From contig DEIK01000118.1 of assembly GCA_002352425.1 (NCBI GenBank), positions 62,001 through 126,000 of the forward strand: 64,000 nucleotides of DNA, in the 5' to 3' direction. How positions within the stretch are numbered: the first letter of the stretch is position 1; each line of letters opens with the position of its first letter. The translations under genes were made by a program, and so were the position numbers. This document shows, one piece after another, positions 9,266-16,710 of this stretch. The notes under the pieces are model-generated. The model was given only the letters and a program-made list of their open reading frames with translations, did not search any database and was not told the DNA's origin. This DNA comes from Rhodobacteraceae bacterium UBA2776 (GTDB taxonomy: Bacteria; Pseudomonadota; Alphaproteobacteria; Rhodobacterales; Rhodobacteraceae).

Positions 9266-9723
9266 TAGCCCAGAAACAAACTGCGCCAACGCTCAAAAAC
9301 ATCCAGCGGTGCCGAGATCCCTGACACAACGTCGTAAGCCAGATCTACCGCGAACATGGTCTGTTTCAGGGTTGTTCCATCAACAGAATTGCACGGAATC
9401 AATGCAATCGCGTCGTAAATTGCGCGGGCATCGCGCTGGATCAATGGGTTTTGCCAAGGCGTCTGACGCAATTCCTGCAATAATGAAACATCGCAGCCGC
9501 AACTATACGCACCCTGAACCGCAACACAGTGATCATGGCGCATACAGGCGGCATCCAGTGCGTCAACGGGCGGTCCGGCTTGGGACATATTCACCGGATG
9601 GTTCGGCCCGCACCAATTGCCATAGACAGGCGCATATATTTGCAAATTGCTCTGCGCCGTTGCACCGCCCGTGCCAACGGACCACGTCATTTGCCCAACC
9701 AACAGGATTAAAAACCGTTTCAA
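9262..9723 (-). CDS. secreted phospholipase A2-like protein
   Basis: 153 residues from a TTG start chosen because AAAGGAG lies six bases upstream; longer in-frame starts lack such a site. A signal peptide ends near ATAQ (residues 21-24). The mature part carries a PLA2-type signature: calcium-loop-like YGNWCGPN (34-41), then GPPVDALDAACMRHDHC (50-66), which fits G-x-P-x-D-x-x-D-x-x-C-x-x-H-D-x-C with H63 and D64 as the catalytic pair, and CGCD (D78) as a possible second acid. Six mature cysteines (38, 60, 66, 75, 77 and one in IPCNS) could form disulfides in the periplasm. It would hydrolyse sn-2 esters of phospholipids if active. Substrate and export are inferences. Confidence 0.72.
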   Translation of the reverse strand: MKRFLILLVGQMTWSVGTGGATAQSNLQIYAPVYGNWCGPNHPVNMSQAGPPVDALDAACMRHDHCVAVQGAYSCGCDVSLLQELRQTPWQNPLIQRDARAIYDAIALIPCNSVDGTTLKQTMFAVDLAYDVVSGISAPLDVFERWRSLFLGY

Positions 9724-9874
9724 CTCTGGCTCCTTTGTTTTGCTCTTCAACCTTGCATGTTTCGATACACCAGTATCTCCGTTGTCTGCAAATCCGCCAA
9801 TCATCACAGATTTTGATGCCAACCTCACAAATCGCAATTTTGCGAATGGGCTGTGGCGCGTTAGGTTGTGCGCT

Positions 9875-10744
9875 ATGACATATGATCTATATATCGGCGA
9901 CCGCTCTTTTTCCAGTTGGTCGCTACGTGGTTGGTTGATGTTCGAGAAATTCAACATCCCCTACCGCACTCACATGTTGGGACTTTATTCCGGCACACTA
10001 CAACAAGACCTGTCAAGTCTGGCACCGGCGCGCACAGTCCCTGTGATCCGTACGCCCGACGGTGATGTCGTAAGCGACACCATTGCCATTGCCGAAGTTT
10101 TGGCCGAACGCCACCCTGACGCGGGATTGTGGCCTGCCGATGAATCCGCCCGTGTTTTGGCCCGCAATTTGGTGGCGGAAATGCACGCGGGGTTTGGCGC
10201 ATTGCGGAGTGAATGCCCAATGCAATTATTGCACCAATACGATGGGTTTACCGTGTCTCCAGGGGTGCAGGCCGATCTAAACCGGCTTCAGGATTTATGG
10301 GCGTTGGCGCGCGGCCGTCATGGTGGGGCTGGCCCCTGGCTGTTTGGCAGCTATTCTCTGGCAGATACGTTTTATGCGCCGATTGCCGCGCGGATTGCGG
10401 GGTTTGACCTGCCCGTCGATGAGGCTACTGCGACCTATGTTTTGGAACACCTAAAGGATCCAGCATTTCGCAAATGGCGCGCTATGGGGCTGACCAAAAC
10501 CTATGATCCGGTGCCCTACGCACAGGATATTCCATTCCACGATTGGCCTTTGGCGCGATTGGATGCCAAAGCGGCGGACAACGGCACAGCGGAAAACGCG
10601 AACTGTCCATACTCCGGCAAACCCGTCACGCACCTGATGGAACTTGACGGGCGTATATTCGGGTTTTGCAACGCATTTTGCCGTGATAAAACCGTCGCAG
10701 ACCCCGAAGCTTGGCCAGATTTCATCAAAATTTACCATTCGTAA
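9875..10744 (+). CDS. glutathione S-transferase with C-terminal cysteine-rich tail
   Basis: 289 residues from the ATG at 9875, where MTYDLYIGDRSFSSWSLRGW is a typical GST N-terminus; the frame is open further upstream but without family features. The thioredoxin-like domain spans 1-80 (TVPVI cis-proline region) and the helical domain about 90-210 (GSYSLADTFYAPIA). A 47-residue extension carries CPYSGKPVTHL (C244) and FGFCNAFCRD (C265, C269), resembling a YHS/TRASH metal-binding finger. The extension is, from memory, conserved in Roseobacter homologues. Substrate unknown. Confidence 0.85.
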   Translation: MTYDLYIGDRSFSSWSLRGWLMFEKFNIPYRTHMLGLYSGTLQQDLSSLAPARTVPVIRTPDGDVVSDTIAIAEVLAERHPDAGLWPADESARVLARNLVAEMHAGFGALRSECPMQLLHQYDGFTVSPGVQADLNRLQDLWALARGRHGGAGPWLFGSYSLADTFYAPIAARIAGFDLPVDEATATYVLEHLKDPAFRKWRAMGLTKTYDPVPYAQDIPFHDWPLARLDAKAADNGTAENANCPYSGKPVTHLMELDGRIFGFCNAFCRDKTVADPEAWPDFIKIYHS

Positions 10745-10796
10745 ACCTTTCCCGCGTTAACCATTAATGAATTGGTTAACGCTGGAGGGCGTGGAA

Positions 10797-12311
10797 ATGG
10801 TGACACGCACCTATACGGTTGCGTTTGAGGGGATCACAGCCCGTATGGTCGAGGTGCAATGCGCGGTCACGGCGGGGTTGCCTTCGTTCGCCATTGTAGG
10901 CCTGCCAGACAAGGCCGTGTCCGAGGCGCGCGAACGGGTGCGCGCCGCGATGACAGCGATGTCAATTGCGCTGCCTTCCAAGCGCATCACTATAAATCTG
11001 TCGCCAGCCGACGTGCTGAAGGTTGGGTCGCATTTCGATTTGCCCATCGCGCTTGCCCTGCTTGCCGCTTTGGAAATTGTGCCTGCAGAAGATGTAGAAA
11101 ACACTGTCGCATTGGGGGAGTTGTCGCTGGATGGATCGCTCATTCAGGTGATCGGCGCGTTGCCTGCGGCAATGGCCGCCGCTGAGCATGACCGCGCGCT
11201 TTTATGTCCCAAAGCCTGCGGCGCCGAGGCCGCGTGGGTAGGCGCCACGCAGGTTTTAGCGGCCGGTTCGCTGACTGAAGTGGTGCGTCATTATACCGGT
11301 CAATCACCCCTTAGCCCCGCTGTCGCTGGCGAGGTCACACGCGAAAATCACAGCCGCGACATGCGGGACGTCAAGGGGCAGGAACGGGCCAAACGTGCCT
11401 TGGAAATTGCTGCCGCGGGGCGTCACCATGTGCTGATGACAGGCTCGCCCGGGTCGGGAAAATCCATGCTGGCGGCCCGCTTGCCCGGAATTTTACCGCC
11501 TCTTAATGCTACCGAAGCCTTGGAGACCTCGATGATCCATTCACTGTCCGGCCTGCTGGACGAGGGCGGCATTTCGCGCGAACGCCCGTTTCGTGAACCG
11601 CATCACACTGCCTCGATGGCGGCCATTGTCGGCGGTGGGCGAGGTGCAAAACCGGGGGAAATCTCGCTGGCGCATAACGGTGTTTTGTTCATGGATGAGT
11701 TCCCTGAGTACCCGCGCGCCGTGCTGGAAACTCTGCGCCAGCCGATTGAAACTGGCGAAGTGGTGGTGGCCCGCGCCAACGCGCATGTGCGCTACCCCTG
11801 TCGCTTCATGCTTGTCGCTGCCGCCAACCCGTGCAAATGCGGCTACCTCGCGGACCCATCGCGGGCTTGTGCGCGCGTTCCGCTGTGTGGCGAGGAATAT
11901 CTAAGCCGCATTTCCGGCCCACTAATGGACCGGTTTGACCTGCGCATTGATGTGCCGCCAGTGGCCTATTCCGATCTTGATTTGCCAGAAGCGGGGGACA
12001 GTTCGGCCGAGATGGCCGCGCGCATTTCTGCAGCGCGTGAAGTACAATCCGCCCGTTTCAATGCGCATCCTGACATACGCGTAAACGCCGACGCCGAAGG
12101 GGGCGTTCTGGAAGAAATCGCCACCCCTGATGATGAGGGACGCACCTTATTGCTTAAAGTTGCAGAACGCTTTGGGTTGTCGGCACGTGGTTATCACCGC
12201 GTTTTGCGTGTCGCGCGCACCATTGCCGATCTTGAGGGTGTTGAGGATGTACGCAAACATCATGTGGCCGAGGCAGTCAGCTTTCGTCTTAGCGCGACAA
12301 AAGAGGTTTGA
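10797..12311 (+). CDS. comM: YifB/ComM family Mg-chelatase-like AAA+ ATPase
   Basis: 504 residues from the ATG at 10797, which has GGAGGGCGTGGA upstream. ComM is a hexameric helicase that promotes branch migration during integration of transformed DNA in naturally competent bacteria; YifB homologues are widespread. An N-terminal ChlI-like domain (residues 1-170, GLPDKAVSEARERVRAA) precedes the AAA+ domain with Walker A GSPGSGKS near 215 and Walker B VLFMDEFPE, then CNPCKCGY-like zinc-type cysteines (ANPCKCGYL ... CARVPLC) and the C-terminal helical domain (LSARGYHRVLRVARTIADLE). Ends 23 bases inside the convergent esterase gene. Confidence 0.93.
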   Translation: MVTRTYTVAFEGITARMVEVQCAVTAGLPSFAIVGLPDKAVSEARERVRAAMTAMSIALPSKRITINLSPADVLKVGSHFDLPIALALLAALEIVPAEDVENTVALGELSLDGSLIQVIGALPAAMAAAEHDRALLCPKACGAEAAWVGATQVLAAGSLTEVVRHYTGQSPLSPAVAGEVTRENHSRDMRDVKGQERAKRALEIAAAGRHHVLMTGSPGSGKSMLAARLPGILPPLNATEALETSMIHSLSGLLDEGGISRERPFREPHHTASMAAIVGGGRGAKPGEISLAHNGVLFMDEFPEYPRAVLETLRQPIETGEVVVARANAHVRYPCRFMLVAAANPCKCGYLADPSRACARVPLCGEEYLSRISGPLMDRFDLRIDVPPVAYSDLDLPEAGDSSAEMAARISAAREVQSARFNAHPDIRVNADAEGGVLEEIATPDDEGRTLLLKVAERFGLSARGYHRVLRVARTIADLEGVEDVRKHHVAEAVSFRLSATKEV

Positions 12312-13203
12312 TCCACGCCGCGACATCCCGCAACCCCTGATCCGCCTCGGGTAAAATCCGCTGAAAAATTTGCCATACATGCGGGTGGTTATGGACGATT
12401 TTTTCGGTGACACTCACCCCATGATCGCGCAGGTGCGCTGTCATTCTACGCGTATCGTCCAACAGAATTTCACTGTCACTGGCAGTCAGATAGATCGGTG
12501 TTTCGCTTGCAAATTGCGCATTGATTGGCGAGATGCGTGGATCATGTGGCGCTGTGTCTTGCAAGTACAGCTCGGCCATAATTTGCGCGCGTTCCGCAGG
12601 TAAAACCACATCTGATTGGGCATTTTGGGCAAAAGACGGCCCCGAAAAAGTTAGGTCAGTCAACGGCGAAAATGCAAAAACGCCAGCAGGCTGCGGCAAT
12701 GACAGGCGGGTGATTTCCCCCAACAAGGCCAAAACCAAACCGCCACCGGCGCTATCGCCCCCCAACACAATCTTGCCCGCGGGAATGTCGCGCGCCAGTA
12801 CTGCTTGATAGGCAAAAACAGCATCATCAATCGCTGCGGGGAATGGGTTCTCCGGCGCCAATCGGTATTTGGGCAGGCATGCAACCATGCCGGTCATGGC
12901 CGAAAGTCGGGCCAACATTGCGCGGTGGGTTTTGGGAGAGCCAAAAACATACCCGCCGCCGTGAAAGTACAATATCACGCGGCCTTCGTCGGCGTTTTCT
13001 GAAATGGCCCAATGCGCGGAAATGGTCGCGTCACCGAATTTCAGGTCATCTACTTTGTAACGGCTTTTTCGTGGGGGCCAAAAAAACAGCCGCGCTTTAA
13101 CCTCAAACGGTTTGCGCAAATCGTCCGGGGCCTTGGCCCGCGCCATGCTTGGTCTTTCAAATAGGCGCAGGAATACGTTCAGAATACGTAGCCGTATGCT
13201 CAC
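12289..13203 (-). CDS. alpha/beta hydrolase of the hormone-sensitive lipase family
   Basis: 304 residues. The oxyanion motif [10 protein letters not shown] lies near residues 80-89, the nucleophile elbow GDSAGGG near 150-156, and the acid and histidine of the triad are probably in [13 protein letters not shown] and [10 protein letters not shown]. This is the family IV carboxylesterase pattern, acting on short-chain esters in the cytoplasm. The start overlaps the stop of gshB... in fact the ATG (13203) lies four bases across the gshB stop, so the gene is translationally coupled downstream of gshB. Overlaps the comM 3' end. Natural substrate unknown. Confidence 0.88.
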   Translation of the reverse strand: MSIRLRILNVFLRLFERPSMARAKAPDDLRKPFEVKARLFFWPPRKSRYKVDDLKFGDATISAHWAISENADEGRVILYFHGGGYVFGSPKTHRAMLARLSAMTGMVACLPKYRLAPENPFPAAIDDAVFAYQAVLARDIPAGKIVLGGDSAGGGLVLALLGEITRLSLPQPAGVFAFSPLTDLTFSGPSFAQNAQSDVVLPAERAQIMAELYLQDTAPHDPRISPINAQFASETPIYLTASDSEILLDDTRRMTAHLRDHGVSVTEKIVHNHPHVWQIFQRILPEADQGLRDVAAWIKPLLSR

Positions 13204-14141
13204 GGGCGTTTAGCCTCAATCGCCTGCCAGATTTTTTCGGCGATGTTGGTGCCGTCAAACCTCTCAAGCTCCTGAATACCGGTGGGCGACGTCACGTTGA
13301 TTTCGGTCAGATAGTCGCCGATGACGTCGATCCCGACGAAAACCTGGCCCTTTTCGCGGAGCAATGGGCCGATGGCGTCACAGATTTCTTTGTCTCGCGC
13401 GGTGAGGCCGATCTTTTCGGGGCGTCCGCCGACGTGCATGTTGGAGCGGGTCTCGCCCTTGGCAGGTACGCGGTTGATTGCGCCCACAGCTTCACCATCC
13501 ACCAGAATAATCCGTTTGTCGCCGTTGGAAACATCGGGCAGGAATTTTTGGGCAATCAATGGTTCGCGGTTGATGCCCATGAACAGCTCGTGCAGCGAGG
13601 TCAAGTTACGGTCGGCTTTGTCGAGCCGGAAAACCCCAGCGCCGCCATTTCCGTAAAGCGGCTTAAGGATGATGTCTCCGTGTTCGGCTTTGAATTCCTT
13701 GATGGTTTCCAGATCGCGGGCGATCATGGTGGGCGGAGTCAGGTCGGGGAATTGCAGCACCAACAGTTTTTCTGGATAGTTACGAACCCAGAACGGGTCA
13801 TTCACCACCAAGGTGTCGGGGTGGATCATATCCAACAGATGCGTGGTGGTGATGTAACCCATGTCGAACGGTGGATCTTGACGCAACCAAACGACATCCC
13901 AATCGGCCAAGTCGATGTCCTGCTCTTCACCCAGCGTGAAATGATTGCCCTTTTCGCGGCGCACCGTCAAAGGCCAGCCGCGCGCCATCACGCGCCCAGT
14001 GCGGTAGGACAACTTGTCAGGTGTGTAGTAAAACAATTCATGCCCACGCGCCTGCGCCTCTTCGGCGATGCGAAATGAGCTGTCTGCGTCTATGTCAATC
14101 GGACCAATCGGGTCCATTTGGATGGCAACTTTCAACGACAT
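13200..14141 (-). CDS. gshB: glutathione synthase
   Basis: 313 residues from the ATG at 14141 (AAGGGGAAAGCC upstream). ATP-dependent ligation of gamma-glutamylcysteine with glycine, the second step of glutathione synthesis. The N-terminus [19 protein letters not shown], the [11 protein letters not shown] substrate loop, the ATP-grasp segment [16 protein letters not shown] and the C-terminal [20 protein letters not shown] are all GshB hallmarks. It sits downstream of rsmI and yraN, a common alphaproteobacterial order, and overlaps the esterase gene by four bases. Confidence 0.95.
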   Translation of the reverse strand: MSLKVAIQMDPIGPIDIDADSSFRIAEEAQARGHELFYYTPDKLSYRTGRVMARGWPLTVRREKGNHFTLGEEQDIDLADWDVVWLRQDPPFDMGYITTTHLLDMIHPDTLVVNDPFWVRNYPEKLLVLQFPDLTPPTMIARDLETIKEFKAEHGDIILKPLYGNGGAGVFRLDKADRNLTSLHELFMGINREPLIAQKFLPDVSNGDKRIILVDGEAVGAINRVPAKGETRSNMHVGGRPEKIGLTARDKEICDAIGPLLREKGQVFVGIDVIGDYLTEINVTSPTGIQELERFDGTNIAEKIWQAIEAKRP

Positions 14142-14204
14142 GGCTTTCCCCTTATGCACCACCCCTACATGGCGTAGTGTAGCAAAGGGTTCAATGCTTA
14201 GACG

Positions 14205-14561
14205 TTAACAATGTCCAAACGCGTTCTCGATCACTTGGATTTGACCCACCTCGTCCATCAAGGCCACATCAAAGCGCACGTTGGTATCCTGCCCCATAGG
14301 CTCACCTGCCAAAAACTCCGAGGCCGTATTATAAATGCGAGTCATTTGGCGTTGTGAGAGCTGTGCAGCGGCACGTTCAAAATCGCGACTTTTCTTAACT
14401 TCAACGAAAATCAAGCCGTCGCCGTCCCGCACCACGATATCAATTTCGCCACCTGCCCCGCGCCAACGCCGACCCGCTATTGCATAACCCGTTCGGGCGT
14501 AGTGGTTTTCAACGGCCCCTTCGGCGACCAAACCAGCGTGATATGATGTAAGTCCACTCAT
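14205..14561 (-). CDS. yraN: YraN family (UPF0102) endonuclease-like protein
   Basis: 118 residues. The restriction-endonuclease-like core shows GYAIAGRRWRGAGGEIDIVV and FVEVKKSRDF (the E...D...ExK pattern), as in YraN proteins, whose exact role is unsettled. The ATG overlaps the rsmI stop by four bases (ATGA). In many proteobacteria yraN accompanies rsmI and an LpoA-type gene, all three of which are present here. Confidence 0.9.
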   Translation of the reverse strand: MSGLTSYHAGLVAEGAVENHYARTGYAIAGRRWRGAGGEIDIVVRDGDGLIFVEVKKSRDFERAAAQLSQRQMTRIYNTASEFLAGEPMGQDTNVRFDVALMDEVGQIQVIENAFGHC

Positions 14562-15424
14562 TCTTTGTCCTTTTCCATCGCAAGCGCCGCTTGGTACACT
14601 TTACGGCGTTGTATACCCAAAGCCTCGGCCACAGCGGTGGCGGCATCCTTGATCCGCATCGTTTTCAACGCCTCAGACAATGCATCCTCCATGGTTTGTT
14701 CTGAAACGGCACTGACACGTGCCCGATCCACCAAAACCACAATTTCACCTTTCACGTTGCGATCAGTGAAAGACACCACCAGTTCATCCAAGGTCCCGCG
14801 CGAGATCTCTTCAAAACGCTTCGTCAGTTCGCGACAGACGGCAGCCTGTCGTTCCCCGCCCAATGTTTGCACCAAATCTCCTAACATTGCGTGAATACGT
14901 TTGGGCGATTCGTAGAACACCAAGGTTCCTGGGACCTCGGCGAATTCTTCAAAGAAACGTCGGCGCGCGCCTTTTGCATTTGGCGCAAAGCCCGCAAAGA
15001 AAAACCTGTCTGTCGGCAGCCCCGCCACGGTCAGTGCCGCAACCACCGCTGAAGGGCCCGGCGCGCCGATCACCTGAATTCCCGCATCAATCGCGGCCCG
15101 TCCCAGTGCATAGCCCGGATCAGCCACCAGCGGCGTTCCCGCTTCAGACACATAGACCAGAGATTTGCCTTCTTTGAGCAATCGTATCAGGCGTGGGCGC
15201 ACCTGCCCGCCATTGTGATCATGGTAGGAAATCACCGGCCTGTCTCCCAGCGGAATGCCGTGAATTTCCATTAGTCGTTTTGCAGTACGGGTATCTTCCG
15301 CCGCGATCGCATCGGCTGAGGCCAATATATCCAAACCACGCAAAGTGATGTCGCGCGCCGTCCCGATCGGGGTCGCCACAAAGTACAGACCGGCAGAGAG
15401 TTGCTTCTTTTCAAAATTTGCCAA
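14558..15424 (-). CDS. rsmI: 16S rRNA (cytidine1402-2'-O)-methyltransferase
   Basis: 288 residues, SAM-dependent methylation of C1402 in the ribosomal P-site region. Tetrapyrrole-methylase fold motifs are clear: LYFVATPIGTARDITLRGL, AAEDTRTAKRL, YHDHN, YVSEAGTPLVADPGYAL and GAPGPSAVVAAL. A TTG start at 15424 with GAGG seven bases upstream is used because no ATG precedes the conserved N-terminus. Divergent from the LpoA-like gene over about 90 bases and coupled to yraN. Confidence 0.94.
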   Translation of the reverse strand: MANFEKKQLSAGLYFVATPIGTARDITLRGLDILASADAIAAEDTRTAKRLMEIHGIPLGDRPVISYHDHNGGQVRPRLIRLLKEGKSLVYVSEAGTPLVADPGYALGRAAIDAGIQVIGAPGPSAVVAALTVAGLPTDRFFFAGFAPNAKGARRRFFEEFAEVPGTLVFYESPKRIHAMLGDLVQTLGGERQAAVCRELTKRFEEISRGTLDELVVSFTDRNVKGEIVVLVDRARVSAVSEQTMEDALSEALKTMRIKDAATAVAEALGIQRRKVYQAALAMEKDKE

Positions 15425-15514
15425 ATCACAGCCTCATAGCGTTTACTATTTCCAAGCAAACGCATAGGCTTGCTCTGCCTGAATCATTACGCGCAAGGGA
15501 GCGGGGATCAACCT

Positions 15515-16699
15515 ATGTTTTCATTATTGAGTATGTCCAAGAAGTTTACGGGGCGCATTGTTGCCCTGATGTCGATCATTTGGTTGGCCGCCTGTCAGCC
15601 CATCAGCCTAAGTGGTGGTGGTAGTGGCGGACAGCGTATCGACCCGAAAGCCCCTGTGCCCGTCGCCCTTCTGGTCCCCGGTGGATCAGGCAATGGCGGC
15701 GATGATTTACTGGCCAAAAACCTTGAAAATGCCGCCCGTTTGGCGATGGCTGATTTGCAAGGTGTGAAAATTGATCTGCGGGTTTATAACACGGCAGGCA
15801 ACCCAACACAGGCCGCATCTGTCGCGACAAAGGCTGTGAACGATGGTGCCAAGATTATCATTGGGCCGCTTTATGCCGAAGCAGCCAACGCCGTCGGTCT
15901 TGCGGTTGCGGATCGCAATGTGAATGTGCTTGCGTTTTCGAACAATGCTCAGATTGCTGGTGGTAACGTCTTCATTCTGGGTCACACGTTCCAAAACACC
16001 GCGAACCGTCTGGTTCAATTCGCCAAACAACAAGGCCGTGGCAACATCATGACGGTCCACGCCCGCACAAATGCCGGCGAAGTAGGGCGCGCCGCGATTG
16101 CTGGCGCCATCGCCAATGCAGGCGCAACCCAAGCCGGCGTGGGATCCTATGAATTTTCACAAGAAGGTATCACAAGCGCAGTTCCTGGTATTGCCAACAC
16201 AATCCGCAGTTCAGGCGCACAGGCTGTGTTCTTTACATCCGACACTGCAGGGGCTTTGCCGTTGCTAATCCAAATGCTGCCGGAAAATGGTGTGGACCGG
16301 AACATCGTCAAGTTCATCGGTTTAACACGGTGGGATATCCCGGCCCAAACGCTGGGCTTGCCCGGCGCGCAAGGTGGCTGGTTCGCCCTGCCTCACCCCG
16401 GTATGAGCGCCAAATTCAATTCACGTTACAGCGCTGCCTACGGCCAACCGCCCCATGCGATTGCCAATCTGTCTTATGACGCCATTGCTGCGATTGGCGC
16501 ACTTGCCAAAGCGGGCAAAAGCAACGCTCTGACGGTTTCGGGGCTGACCCAAGGGTCCGGCTTTGTCGGTGCCAGCGGCATATTCCGCTTGCGCGCGGAC
16601 GGCACCAACCAACGCGGGCTTGCGGTGGCGCAAATCCAGAACAGCCAAATCGTTATCGTTGACGCTGCACCCAGCAGCTTTGGCGGTCCGGGCTTTTAG
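15515..16699 (+). CDS. LpoA-like penicillin-binding protein activator lipoprotein
   Basis: 394 residues from the ATG at 15515; an internal ATG six codons on is also possible. A lipobox (LAAC near residue 28) follows a hydrophobic signal, then a Gly/Ser linker and a periplasmic-binding type I fold (VPVALLVPGGSGNGGDDL, IIGPLYAEAANAV, DTAGALPLLIQ). It is inferred to be an envelope lipoprotein that activates peptidoglycan synthases, based on the family and its position divergent from rsmI, as in lpoA loci. A solute-binding role is the alternative. GlnD starts 11 bases downstream. Confidence 0.85.
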   Translation: MFSLLSMSKKFTGRIVALMSIIWLAACQPISLSGGGSGGQRIDPKAPVPVALLVPGGSGNGGDDLLAKNLENAARLAMADLQGVKIDLRVYNTAGNPTQAASVATKAVNDGAKIIIGPLYAEAANAVGLAVADRNVNVLAFSNNAQIAGGNVFILGHTFQNTANRLVQFAKQQGRGNIMTVHARTNAGEVGRAAIAGAIANAGATQAGVGSYEFSQEGITSAVPGIANTIRSSGAQAVFFTSDTAGALPLLIQMLPENGVDRNIVKFIGLTRWDIPAQTLGLPGAQGGWFALPHPGMSAKFNSRYSAAYGQPPHAIANLSYDAIAAIGALAKAGKSNALTVSGLTQGSGFVGASGIFRLRADGTNQRGLAVAQIQNSQIVIVDAAPSSFGGPGF

Positions 16700-16710
16700 A
16701 TCAGGTACAG

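Noticed and set aside
13149..14078. Long open frame opposite gshB
   Set aside because: Antisense to glutathione synthase, no motif and no ribosome site; a shadow of codon bias. The same holds for 5348-6079 opposite the ThiF-like gene and 35944-36933 opposite ccr.
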